Origin: Streptomyces olindensis
GTDB taxonomy: Bacteria > Actinomycetota > Actinomycetes > Streptomycetales > Streptomycetaceae
DNA length: 64,000 nucleotides
Direction of reading: 5' to 3'
Assembly (NCBI GenBank): GCA_000696115.1
Contig: JJOH01000005.1
Coordinates: 124,001 to 188,000, forward strand
A model generated the notes under the pieces. It was not told the DNA's origin and searched no databases. It saw only the letters and a list, made by a program, of their open reading frames with translations. Positions 55,686-63,785 of the stretch are shown here, piece by piece. Made by a program: the position numbers and the translations under genes. The first letter of the stretch is position 1. Each line of letters begins with the position of its first letter.

Positions 55686-56678
55686 ATGACCCAGGCACCC
55701 ACACCCACCGAGGACACCGTCCGCCGACTGGTCCGTTCCCTGCTGAAAGACGGCACGGACGGAACGGACGGCAAGGACGGCAGGAACAACGAGGGCGGCG
55801 CGGGCGGCCGGGCGACCGCGAAGAACAGCGGCCCCGACGTCCGGCCCGCCACCGAGGGCACCGAACCCGCCACCTGGTGGGTCGGCACCCGCCACGTGCT
55901 GCGCCTCGCCCCCGACCGCGAGGCCACCGCACGCCAGCGCCGCGAACTGCGCCTGCGCGACCTCGTCCGCCCGCACGTCCCGGTGGCGGTGCCGGCCAGC
56001 GTGGCCCACGGCGAGTGGGCGGCCGGGCTGAGCTACACGCTGGACACCAAGGTGCCGGGCGGCTCGGGCGAGGAGCACGACGTGTCCGCCCTCGGCGAGG
56101 CCGACCTCGCCGGACTGCTCACGGGACTGCGCGAGGTACCGGTCCGGCAGGCCGAGACCCTCGGCGTGCCCCGCGTCGCGCCGCGGTCCCTGGAGGCGCT
56201 GCGCCGGGCCGCCGTACGCGCCGCCGAACGCCTCGCCGAGGCCGACGAGTTCGACCCCGTCCGCCTGAACCAGCTCACCCCGCCCGGCGCGGCCCAGCTC
56301 GCTGCCCAGGCCGGCTCGGCGGTCCTCACCCACCACGCCCTCACCGGCGGGCACCTCGTCGTCAGCGCCGACGGGCGGGTACGCGGCGTCCTGGGCTGGG
56401 CGGGCGCGGTCGTCGGTGACCCGGCCGAGGACATCGCGGGCCTCGCCCTCGCCGTCGGCTCACCCGCCGCCGTACGCGCCGCCACCCTCGCCGGCTACGG
56501 CGCCCGCCCCTGCCTGCGCGGCCTGTGGCTCGCCCGCTGCGACACCGTCGTCCACCTCGCCGATGCCCTCGCCACCGGCAAGGACGCCACCCTGCGGAGG
56601 ACCCGGCTGCGCCGCGCCTGGGAGCCGATCCTGCTGGAACGGGTGACGGACCTGAGGGACACCGACGACGCCCTGTAG
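55686..56678 (+). CDS. Aminoglycoside phosphotransferase-like protein
   Basis: This protein of 330 residues has an APH-like small-molecule kinase fold. TWWVGTRHVLRLAP is the N-lobe strand pair, AVLTHHALTGGHLVVSADG replaces the usual catalytic HGDL loop, and VRGVLGWAGAVVGDPAEDIAGLAL replaces the IDWE/DPxxDLA loop. Both the catalytic Asp (HHALT instead of HGDLH) and the metal-binding Asp (GWAGA instead of IDWE) look altered, so it may be a non-canonical kinase or pseudokinase. A low-complexity insert (DGTDGTDGKDGRNNEGG) lies near residue 22. The ATG at 55686 is preferred for homology of the N-terminus; ATG 55647 has a weak GGAG upstream. Confidence 0.78.
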   Translation: MTQAPTPTEDTVRRLVRSLLKDGTDGTDGKDGRNNEGGAGGRATAKNSGPDVRPATEGTEPATWWVGTRHVLRLAPDREATARQRRELRLRDLVRPHVPVAVPASVAHGEWAAGLSYTLDTKVPGGSGEEHDVSALGEADLAGLLTGLREVPVRQAETLGVPRVAPRSLEALRRAAVRAAERLAEADEFDPVRLNQLTPPGAAQLAAQAGSAVLTHHALTGGHLVVSADGRVRGVLGWAGAVVGDPAEDIAGLALAVGSPAAVRAATLAGYGARPCLRGLWLARCDTVVHLADALATGKDATLRRTRLRRAWEPILLERVTDLRDTDDAL

Positions 56679-56809
56679 CGGGCCGGGCGGCGGGATGCCG
56701 TGCGACTGTCCTCCGCCCCTGAAGCGCCCCGCCGCGGCCGCGTTCCTCGCGAGGCCCGGGCTTCTCACGCCCGTGATCGAGGCGCGGGAAGGGAAGCTCG
56801 GCTGACCGC

Positions 56810-58555
56810 TCAGTCCTGGATCAGCACCACGCCCGACTCCCCGGGCAGGTGCAGCACCCCGTCGTCCCCGGGGGTCTCGACGGGCTCCCACGCGGCCAGT
56901 ACGCGCGCGTGGGGCACGCCGAGCGACAGCGCGGCCGGCTCCGGGGCCAGGTTCACCGCCACTAGGACGTCCCCGCGCCGGAAGGCGATCCAACGGTGCT
57001 CCTCGTCGTAGGCCACCTTGGTGTCGGCGAGGTCCGGATCCGTCAGGTCGGCCTGTTCGTGGCGCAGGGCGAGGAGCCGCCGGTACCAGGCCAGCACGCG
57101 CGCGTGGGGCTCGCGTTCCGGCTCGGACCAGTCGAGGCAGGAGCGGTCCCGGGTCGCCGGGTCCTGCGGGTCGGGCACGTCCTCCTCCTTCCAGCCGTGC
57201 GCGGCGAACTCCCGCCGCCTGCCCCGCCGTACGGCGTCCGCCAGCTCCGGGTCGGTGTGGTCGGTGAAGAACTGCCAGGGCGTGCCCGCCGCCCACTCCT
57301 CGCCCATGAACAGCATCGGCGTGAACGGCGCCGTCAGGACCAGCGTGGCCGCGCAGGCGAGCAGCCCCGGGGAGACCAGGGCCGAAAGCCGGTCTCCCTG
57401 GGCGCGGTTGCCGACCTGGTCGTGGGTCTGGCTGTAGCCGAGCAGCCGGTGCCCGGCCACGCGCGTGCGGTCCAGCGGGCGTCCGTGGTGCCGTTGACGG
57501 AAGCTCGAGTACGAGCCGTCGTGGAAGTAGCCGCCCGTCAGGGTCTTGGCGAGCCCGGCGAGGGGAGCGCGCGCGAAGTCGGCGTAGTAGCCCTGCGACT
57601 CGCCCGTCAGCGTGGTGTGCAGAGCATGGTGGAAGTCGTCGTTCCACTGCGCGTGCAGCCCGAGGCCCCCGTCGGCGCGGGCGGTGATGAGCCGCGGGTC
57701 GTTCAGGTCCGACTCGGCGACCAGGAACAGCGGCCGGTCCACCTCCGCGGCCAGGGCGTCCACGGCCGCCGACAACTCCTCCAGGAAGTGGCACGCGCGC
57801 GTGTCCGCCAGCGCGTGCACGGCGTCCAGGCGCAGCCCGTCCAGCCGGTAGTCCCGCAGCCACGCCAGGGCGCTGCCGATCAGGTACGCGCGCACCTCGT
57901 CCGAGCCGGGCGCGTCCAGGTTGACCGCGGCGCCCCAGGGCGTGTGGTGCGTGTCGGTGAGGTACGGGCCGAAGACGGGCAGGTAGTTGCCGGACGGGCC
58001 GAAGTGGTTGTGCACCACGTCGAGCACCACGCCCAGGCCGAGTTCGTGGGCCCGGTCGACGAAGCGTTTCAGCGCCTCCGGCCCGCCGTACGGCTCGTGC
58101 ACCGCCCACAGGGAGACGCCCTCGTAGCCCCAGCCGTGCGTGCCCGGGAAGGGGCACAGCGGCATCAGCTCCACGTGCGTCACGCCCAGTTCGGCGAGAT
58201 GGCCGAGCCGCTCGGCCGCCGCGTCCAGGGTGCCCTCGGACGTGTACGTCCCCACGTGCAGCTCGTACAGCACCGCCCCGGCCAGCGGCCGGCCCCGCCA
58301 ATCCGCCCGCCACGCGTACCGCTCGTGGTCGACGACCGCGCTCAGCCCGTCCGGACCGTCCGGCTGCCGGCGCGAGCGCGGATCGGGCAGCACGGGACCG
58401 TCGTCGAGCGCGAAGCCGTACCGGGACCCGTCGCGCGCCTCGGCCTCGCCCCGCCACCACCCCACCCGTTCCGGATCGCGCTCCAACGCGCGCGTGACGC
58501 CGTCGCACTGGAGCGTCACTCGGCCGGCCTGCGGTGCCCACACCTCGAACTGCAC
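56810..58555 (-). CDS. treZ: Malto-oligosyltrehalose trehalohydrolase TreZ
   Basis: TreZ (GH13) releases trehalose from maltooligosyl-trehalose made by TreY from glycogen-like glucans. It has 581 residues: an N-terminal CBM48-like domain (EVWAPQAGRVTLQCDG), barrel motifs LDVVHNHFGPSGNY, DGLRLDAVHAL (nucleophile Asp), LVAESDLNDPRL (acid/base Glu) and SQTHDQVGNRAQG, then FMGEEWAAGTPWQFFTDH, typical of TreZ. The GTG at 58555 follows AGGGGAA. TreY is not adjacent in this window. Confidence 0.93.
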   Translation of the reverse strand: MQFEVWAPQAGRVTLQCDGVTRALERDPERVGWWRGEAEARDGSRYGFALDDGPVLPDPRSRRQPDGPDGLSAVVDHERYAWRADWRGRPLAGAVLYELHVGTYTSEGTLDAAAERLGHLAELGVTHVELMPLCPFPGTHGWGYEGVSLWAVHEPYGGPEALKRFVDRAHELGLGVVLDVVHNHFGPSGNYLPVFGPYLTDTHHTPWGAAVNLDAPGSDEVRAYLIGSALAWLRDYRLDGLRLDAVHALADTRACHFLEELSAAVDALAAEVDRPLFLVAESDLNDPRLITARADGGLGLHAQWNDDFHHALHTTLTGESQGYYADFARAPLAGLAKTLTGGYFHDGSYSSFRQRHHGRPLDRTRVAGHRLLGYSQTHDQVGNRAQGDRLSALVSPGLLACAATLVLTAPFTPMLFMGEEWAAGTPWQFFTDHTDPELADAVRRGRRREFAAHGWKEEDVPDPQDPATRDRSCLDWSEPEREPHARVLAWYRRLLALRHEQADLTDPDLADTKVAYDEEHRWIAFRRGDVLVAVNLAPEPAALSLGVPHARVLAAWEPVETPGDDGVLHLPGESGVVLIQD

Positions 58556-58728
58556 GGACGGTTCCCCTTCGTCTGCTCACCGTGATGTAGCCCGTCCATG
58601 GTGCGTCAAACGAGATCAATCCGCCGGTGCATCCACCCTTTTGCGGCGGGTCTCACCGGGTACGCGCGCGTGGCGGGCGTTTTCCCGTTTCCTGGACAGC
58701 CCGGCCGCGCTGCCCGACAATCACGAGC

Positions 58729-59280
58729 GTGACGTCGTCCTTCGAGTTCAACACGTACCCCGCGCGGCTCTCCGACGCGGAGCGCGACAGGGCGCTGAAG
58801 GTGCTCCGTGACGGCGTCGCCGTGGGCCGCCTGTCCCACGACACGTTCGTCCGCCGCATGGAACTGGCGCTCGCCGCCCGCCGCCCGGACGAGCTGGCGG
58901 TGCTCACCGCCGACCTGCCCACGGAGAGCCGGCTCTCCCGCATGGTGTTCGGCACCGTCGAGGCGGTCTCCGGGTTCACCGTACGGCTGCGCAGGGCCTG
59001 GCAGGCCGAGAAGCTGCCCAAGCTGCTGCTGCCCCACCCGGCGCACGGCCATCCGCTGCGCATAGGCCGCGACCCCGCCAGCGGACTGCGCCTGAACCAC
59101 GAGACGGTCTCCCGTGTCCACGCCGAACTGCGCCACCAGGGCGGCATGTGGGTCCTGCGGGACCTCGGCTCCACCAACGGCACGACGGTCAACGGACGGC
59201 GTGTCGTCGGCGCCGCGGTCGTCCGCGAGGGCGACCAGGTGGGCTTCGGGCGGATCACGTTCCGGCTGTCGGCGGGCTGA
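58729..59280 (+). CDS. DUF1707 + FHA domain protein
   Basis: This 183-residue protein joins an N-terminal DUF1707 domain (LSDAERDRALKVLRDGVAVGRLSHDTFVRR split across about residues 11-45) to a C-terminal FHA phosphothreonine-binding domain with the signature GRDPASGLRL, SRVHAEL and DLGSTNGTTVNG. FHA proteins read Ser/Thr kinase phosphorylation, often for cell-wall and developmental proteins. The start GTG at 58729 has only a weak ribosome site (CACGAG). The 3-prime end of the gene is the first unit of a 23-base tandem repeat. Confidence 0.9.
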   Translation: MTSSFEFNTYPARLSDAERDRALKVLRDGVAVGRLSHDTFVRRMELALAARRPDELAVLTADLPTESRLSRMVFGTVEAVSGFTVRLRRAWQAEKLPKLLLPHPAHGHPLRIGRDPASGLRLNHETVSRVHAELRHQGGMWVLRDLGSTNGTTVNGRRVVGAAVVREGDQVGFGRITFRLSAG

Positions 59281-59325
59281 CGTTCCGGCTGTCGGCCGGA
59301 TGACCTTCCGGCTGTCCGTCGGCTG
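59257..59325 (+). repeat. Three 23-bp tandem repeats spanning the FHA gene stop codon
   Basis: Units at 59257-59279, 59280-59302 and 59303-59325 share the core TTCCGGCTGTC and each ends in a TG that with the next A makes TGA. Unit 1 encodes the last FHA residues (TFRLSAG) and its stop. The repeats look like recent duplications of the gene end. The rest of the gap to 59502 appears empty apart from the next ribosome site. Confidence 0.88.
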
Positions 59326-59502
59326 ACCGGAAACCGAGCCCGGCCTCAGCTCTGGCCTGGGGATTACCAGTTGTCGATGACCGGGGCGTGGCTCAAATGG
59401 CTTTGCCCTCCATGGTGTTGACGTACCCCTGAAGTCGTGACTGACTGTGCGTACGCCATCTACACCTGGTGAACCGACGGCATCGCATGGGGGAGGTGTG
59501 CC

Positions 59503-60864
59503 CTGCCGCCCCTCCTGCGCTACCCGACCGTCGACGAACTGGACGCCCGGGCCGCCGCCCTCGTCGCCCGCCGTCCCCGGGACGCCCGGCTGCGCCGGGT
59601 CGGCACCTCCCGCGCGGGCACGCCGATGTGGCTGCTCTCCGTCGGCCACGGCAGCCGCCAGGCCCTCGTCGTCGCCGGCCCCCACGCCAACGAGCCGGTG
59701 GGCGGTGCCACCGTGCTGCGCCTGGCCGAGCGGGCCCTGGCCGACCCGCGGCTCACCGAGGGCGCCGACGCCACCTGGAACCTGCTGCTGTGCCTCGACC
59801 CGGACGGGTCGCGCCGCAACGAGGGCTGGCTGACCGGCCCCTACACCCTCGGCCGGTACTTCCGGAACTTCTTCCGGCCCGGCTTCCTGGAACAGCCCGA
59901 GTGGCTGCCCGACGGCGCGGCCGCGGCCGCCCTGCCGGAGACCCGCGCCCTCCTCGACGTCCAGGATGAACTGCGGCCCTTCCTCCAGTGCTCCCTGCAC
60001 GGCGTCGACGTCGGCGGCGGCTTCGTCGAGCTCACCCACGACCTGCCCGGCCTCGACCGGCGCCTCGCCCACATCGCCGCCCGGCTCGCCATCCCCCGCG
60101 AACTCGGCGCCTACGACGCCCTGTACTGGCCCGGCCTCGGACCCGCCGTCTACCGGATTCCGCCGCCGCGCCGGGCCGACCTGGCCGCGGCCATCACCGA
60201 GGCCGCCGTCGAGTCGACGTGGTTCCACCCGCACCGGCACGGCACCGTCACCGCGGTCGTCGAGGCGCCCATGTGGGGCGTGGCGGCCGTGTCGGACGGC
60301 TCCCCGCCCACGGACCGGGACGGGGCGCTGCGGGCCGTCAGCCGCGCCCTGCGCCACGACACGGCCCTCCTGCGGCAGGTGTTGGCCCGGGTCCGGCCGC
60401 ACCTCGCCGGCGTACCCGACGCGGCGCGGCTGCTCGCCCCGGTCGACGACTATTTACTGGTCTGCCCCGGCCTCGCCGACGCCTGGGACCCGGACACCGG
60501 CGACGGGACGGCCCATCCCCTCCCGCCCCTGAGCAGCGCCCACCTGGCCGCGCTGCGCATCTCCGGGCGACGGCTGGTGCTGCGCACCGCGGGACTGCTG
60601 CACCAGCTCGTGCGGGCCGCCGGCCGCGACCCGGCCGGGGCCCTGCCGGAGCTGGACCTGCTGATCGACGAGTGGTGCGCCGACTACCGCGACGGCTGCG
60701 GGGCCCGTTGGATCCCGGTGGCCCGCCAGGCGGAGTACCAGGCGCGCGTGGTGCTCTGCGCGTTCGAGCTGGCCGGGCGGCACCCGCGCGCGGGCTCCGG
60801 CCCGGCGGAGCCCGGAGTGGCCGTCCGGGGCGGCGGTGCCGACGCGGCCGGACTGACGCCCTGA
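59503..60864 (+). CDS. M14 zinc carboxypeptidase (TTA-containing, non-canonical start)
   Basis: This M14-type peptidase of about 453 residues has zinc ligands HANEP (His61, Glu64) and the later His in CSLHGVDVGGG, with the catalytic Glu probably in VVEAPMWG. There is no signal peptide. Similarity to the convergent paralogue starts at LRYPTVDEL, upstream of any in-frame ATG, GTG or TTG. The only start with a proper ribosome site is a CTG at 59503, 6 bases after GGGGGAGG, so either CTG is used or a one-base change separates GTG 59496 from this frame. A TTA codon at 60454-60456, the only one I find in any gene of the window, makes it a likely bldA-dependent developmental gene. Confidence 0.82.
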   Translation: MPPLLRYPTVDELDARAAALVARRPRDARLRRVGTSRAGTPMWLLSVGHGSRQALVVAGPHANEPVGGATVLRLAERALADPRLTEGADATWNLLLCLDPDGSRRNEGWLTGPYTLGRYFRNFFRPGFLEQPEWLPDGAAAAALPETRALLDVQDELRPFLQCSLHGVDVGGGFVELTHDLPGLDRRLAHIAARLAIPRELGAYDALYWPGLGPAVYRIPPPRRADLAAAITEAAVESTWFHPHRHGTVTAVVEAPMWGVAAVSDGSPPTDRDGALRAVSRALRHDTALLRQVLARVRPHLAGVPDAARLLAPVDDYLLVCPGLADAWDPDTGDGTAHPLPPLSSAHLAALRISGRRLVLRTAGLLHQLVRAAGRDPAGALPELDLLIDEWCADYRDGCGARWIPVARQAEYQARVVLCAFELAGRHPRAGSGPAEPGVAVRGGGADAAGLTP

Positions 60865-60874
60865 CAGGGTCTGT

Positions 60875-62134
60875 CTAGTCGGCTTCCTCGCGCGCGTGCA
60901 GCGCCGCCGCGACCACCGTGCGGGACTGGTGCTCGACCTGGTGCTGCAACGGCACCCAGCGGGCGCGGAAACGTTCCGCGAAAGCATCGCTCCAGGTCGC
61001 GACGAGTTCCTCCAGCTGTCCCGCCGCCCGGTCGTCGGTCCCGCGCAGCACCCGCCGCAGCATGGCCGCCGCCCGCAGCGGCACCCGCCGCGCGAACGCG
61101 TCCACACTGCCCACGTACGCCCGGGTGCGGTCGGCGGGCGGGGTGTGGACCAGGTCGGCGGCCAGCCCCGGCACCAGCTCCAGCCCCCACCGGGCGGCCC
61201 GCAGCAACGGCCCGTCCAGGTCCGCCAGCCGGGGCAGCGCCCCGTCGAGCACGCGCGTCACCTCCAGCGCGTCGCGCTGCAGCCGGCGCGCGAGCCGGCC
61301 GATCGCCGCCGCCGGGGCAGGGTGCGGGGCCGGGTCGTCCACGAGGTCGCTCGCCCACATCGGCACCTCGACCACCGCGGTCAGCCCGCCGTACCGGTGG
61401 GCGTGGTACCAGGTGCTGTGCCGCGCGTCGTCCGGCAGGCTCGGGTACGCCGGTCCGGCCTCCGGGGCCGGCATCACGTGCACGCCGGGCCCGGACGCGG
61501 GCCAGCCCGCGGCGTCCGACGCGCCGGTCTCCACCGGGATGTGCAGCTCGGCCGCGGACTTGGCGAACGGCTCGGCGAGCCCGGGCACGTCCTTCGTCAA
61601 CTGCACCCAGCTGCCGCCCAGATCCGTGCCGTGCAGGGTCACCTGGAGGTAGGGGCGCAGCTCGTCGATGACGCCCGTCAGGGCCCTGGTCTCGGGCGGC
61701 AGCCGGTCCGGCGGCAGCAGGGACGGGGCCCACTCCGGCTGCTCGGGGCCGGCGGGGCGGAAGAAGCCGAGGTGGTAGTCGAAGAGGCTGCGCGGCGCCG
61801 GCGTCACGTGCAGGCTCGCCCCGTCGGGGTCCGCGCACAGCAGGAAGTGCCAGGAGATGCCGTCACGCAGCTCCCGCTGCTCCAGAACCCGCCGGGCGAG
61901 CGCGAGCAACGTGCAGGAGCCGGTCGGCTCGTTGGCGTGGGCTCCGGCGACCACGAGCACGGCGCGGCGGGCCCGGCCCACGGACAGCAGGTGCAAAGGT
62001 CTGCCCGCCCGCGAGGAACCCACCTGCCGCAGGGTGGACACACCGGGGCGGTGGGCGGCCAACGCCCGGGCAGCTGAGACCAGTTCGGTCACCGTCGGGT
62101 AGCGCAGCTCCGGCAGGACACTCACCCCCGTCAC
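60875..62134 (-). CDS. M14 zinc carboxypeptidase (paralogue, convergent)
   Basis: This 419-residue paralogue of the facing gene shares LPELRYPTV at its start, VVAGAHANEPTGSCTLLAL (zinc His and Glu), VTLHGTDLGGSWVQLTKD (zinc His) and AVVEVPMWASDLVDD (catalytic Glu). It has no signal peptide and no TTA codon. The GTG at 62134 with GGGCGG upstream is chosen; GTG 62125 is also possible. The two genes end 10 bases apart tail to tail, an inverted duplication that has diverged. The substrate may be peptidoglycan peptides or murein tripeptides, which is inference. Confidence 0.88.
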   Translation of the reverse strand: MTGVSVLPELRYPTVTELVSAARALAAHRPGVSTLRQVGSSRAGRPLHLLSVGRARRAVLVVAGAHANEPTGSCTLLALARRVLEQRELRDGISWHFLLCADPDGASLHVTPAPRSLFDYHLGFFRPAGPEQPEWAPSLLPPDRLPPETRALTGVIDELRPYLQVTLHGTDLGGSWVQLTKDVPGLAEPFAKSAAELHIPVETGASDAAGWPASGPGVHVMPAPEAGPAYPSLPDDARHSTWYHAHRYGGLTAVVEVPMWASDLVDDPAPHPAPAAAIGRLARRLQRDALEVTRVLDGALPRLADLDGPLLRAARWGLELVPGLAADLVHTPPADRTRAYVGSVDAFARRVPLRAAAMLRRVLRGTDDRAAGQLEELVATWSDAFAERFRARWVPLQHQVEHQSRTVVAAALHAREEAD

Positions 62135-62279
62135 ATCCGCCCGAGTTCGCAATCGCAGTACCCCATGGCCATGGTGCGGTGTCAAGGGCGCGATGGGGGA
62201 GGCTCCAGGGGGCGCCCGGAAGCACGGGCCCGGGCGACGCGGGCTCCGTCACCGGTACGAGGCGACCGGTACGACGTGC

Positions 62280-63701
62280 CTACTGCTGGTGCAGCCCCCG
62301 TCCCGCCAGGGTCAGGAACGCCTCGCCGACCGCCTCGGACAGGGTGGGGTGCGGGTGGACGTGCCGGGCCACGTCGGACGGCTCGGCGTCCCAGCCGACG
62401 ACCAGCTGGCTCTCGGCGATCATCTCCGACACGTGCGGGCCCACCAGGTGCACGCCCAGTACGCGTCCGCCGCCGGCCTCGGCCACGACCTTCACCATGC
62501 CGCCCCGCCCGTGCACCATGCCCTTCGCCACGGCGGTCAGCGGCATGCTGTTGGTCACCACCTCGTGCCCACGCGCGCGTGCCTCGGCCTCGGTCAGCCC
62601 CACGGCCGCGGTCTGCGGCGAGGAGTACGTGACGCGGGGCACCGCCGCGTAGTCCACCGGCGCGGAGGGCACACCGGCCAGCGTCTCGGCCACCAGCAGC
62701 CCTTCCGCGAACGAGGCGTGGGCCAGTCCGAGCGACGGCGGCGGCAGCAGGTCGCCCACGACGTGGATCCCGGGCACCGCCGTCTCCAGCCGGTCCCAGT
62801 CGGCCGGCACGACGTAACCGCGCTCGTCCGTGGCGAGACCCGCGGCGGTCACGTCCAGGCCGTCGGTGACCGGGGCCCGCCCGACCGCCACCAGCAGCCG
62901 CTCGGCCACGACCGTGAGCGTCTCGCCGCGGGCCGTGCGCACGCGTGCGCGCACCCCGTCGTCGAGGACCTCGGCGTCCAGCAGCCGCGCGCCGGCCCGG
63001 ACGTCGACGCCGCGCTTCTTCAGACCGCGGGCCAGATGACGGCTCACCTCGACGTCCTCCAGCGGCACGATCCGGTCCGCGGCCTCCACGAGGGTGACCT
63101 CGGCGCCCAGGGAGCGGTGGAAGGAGGCGTACTCCACGCCGATCGCGCCCCCGCCGAGCACCAGCACGGACGCCGGGAGCCCGGGCGCGAAGAGGGCGTC
63201 GTCGCTCGTCACCACGCGCCGACCGTCCGGGCGGAGCCCCGGGAGCGTGCGCGGTCGTGAGCCCGTCGCGAGCACCAGCCCGCGGCGCGCGGCGAAGTCC
63301 CGCACGCCGGGTTCGCCGTGCACGCCCTCCACGCGCACGGACCGCGGGCCCGTCAGCCGGGCACTCCCCGCGATCACCCGCACGCCCGCCTGCGCGAGAT
63401 GCGCCTCCACCCCCCGGTGGTTGCGGGCCACGATGTCGTCGCGGGTGGCCACCAGCGCCGGCCAGTCCACGGCGTCCAGCGTCGCCTTCACACCCCAGCG
63501 TTCGCGCGCCTCGGCGATGGAGTCGACGAGCCCGGCCGCGTGCAGCATCGCCTTGCTGGGGATGCAGCCGCGGTGCAGACACGTCCCGCCGATCTTGTCG
63601 CGCTCGACGAGCACGACCCGCAGGCCGAGGGCCGCGGCGCGCAGGGCGGTGCTGTAGCCGCCGGTGCCGCCGCCGATGACGATGACGTCGGGTGAGTCCA
63701 T
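62280..63701 (-). CDS. lpdA: Dihydrolipoamide dehydrogenase
   Basis: This 473-residue flavoprotein disulfide reductase, the E3 subunit of 2-oxo-acid dehydrogenase complexes, has FAD motif VIVIGGGTGGYSTAL, the redox-active pair Cys41-Cys46 in GGTCLHRGCIPSK, NAD motif VLVLGGGAIGVEYASF, the FAD-binding GIHVVGDL and the C-terminal catalytic HPHPTLSEAVGEAF (His-Glu). GGAGG precedes the ATG at 63701. No E1/E2 genes are beside it. It is divergent from a LysR gene. Confidence 0.93.
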   Translation of the reverse strand: MDSPDVIVIGGGTGGYSTALRAAALGLRVVLVERDKIGGTCLHRGCIPSKAMLHAAGLVDSIAEARERWGVKATLDAVDWPALVATRDDIVARNHRGVEAHLAQAGVRVIAGSARLTGPRSVRVEGVHGEPGVRDFAARRGLVLATGSRPRTLPGLRPDGRRVVTSDDALFAPGLPASVLVLGGGAIGVEYASFHRSLGAEVTLVEAADRIVPLEDVEVSRHLARGLKKRGVDVRAGARLLDAEVLDDGVRARVRTARGETLTVVAERLLVAVGRAPVTDGLDVTAAGLATDERGYVVPADWDRLETAVPGIHVVGDLLPPPSLGLAHASFAEGLLVAETLAGVPSAPVDYAAVPRVTYSSPQTAAVGLTEAEARARGHEVVTNSMPLTAVAKGMVHGRGGMVKVVAEAGGGRVLGVHLVGPHVSEMIAESQLVVGWDAEPSDVARHVHPHPTLSEAVGEAFLTLAGRGLHQQ

Positions 63702-63720
63702 GCCCCCAGCCTCCGCCCGG

Positions 63721-63742
63721 CCTTGCCATGAGTCCAAGGCAA
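63721..63742. promoter_or_regulatory. Dyad between lpdA and the LysR gene
   Basis: CCTTG (63721-63725) pairs with CAAGG (63735-63739) and, offset, TTGCC (63723-63727) pairs with GGCAA (63738-63742). Overlapping dyads of this size in the 84-base divergent gap fit a LysR recognition site. Confidence 0.45.
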
Positions 63743-63785
63743 TGTTCTTGTGGAACCGATGCAGGACGTTTATGGGGGAGGGGCG

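Noticed and set aside
58606-60402. 598-codon open frame on the minus strand
   Set aside because: Antisense to the FHA and M14 genes; no domain and no ribosome site.
59626-60864. ATG at 59626 as the start of the plus-strand M14 peptidase
   Set aside because: The preceding 40 codons match the paralogue residue by residue (LRYPTV, RVGTSRAG), so the true start is upstream; no ribosome site precedes 59626.
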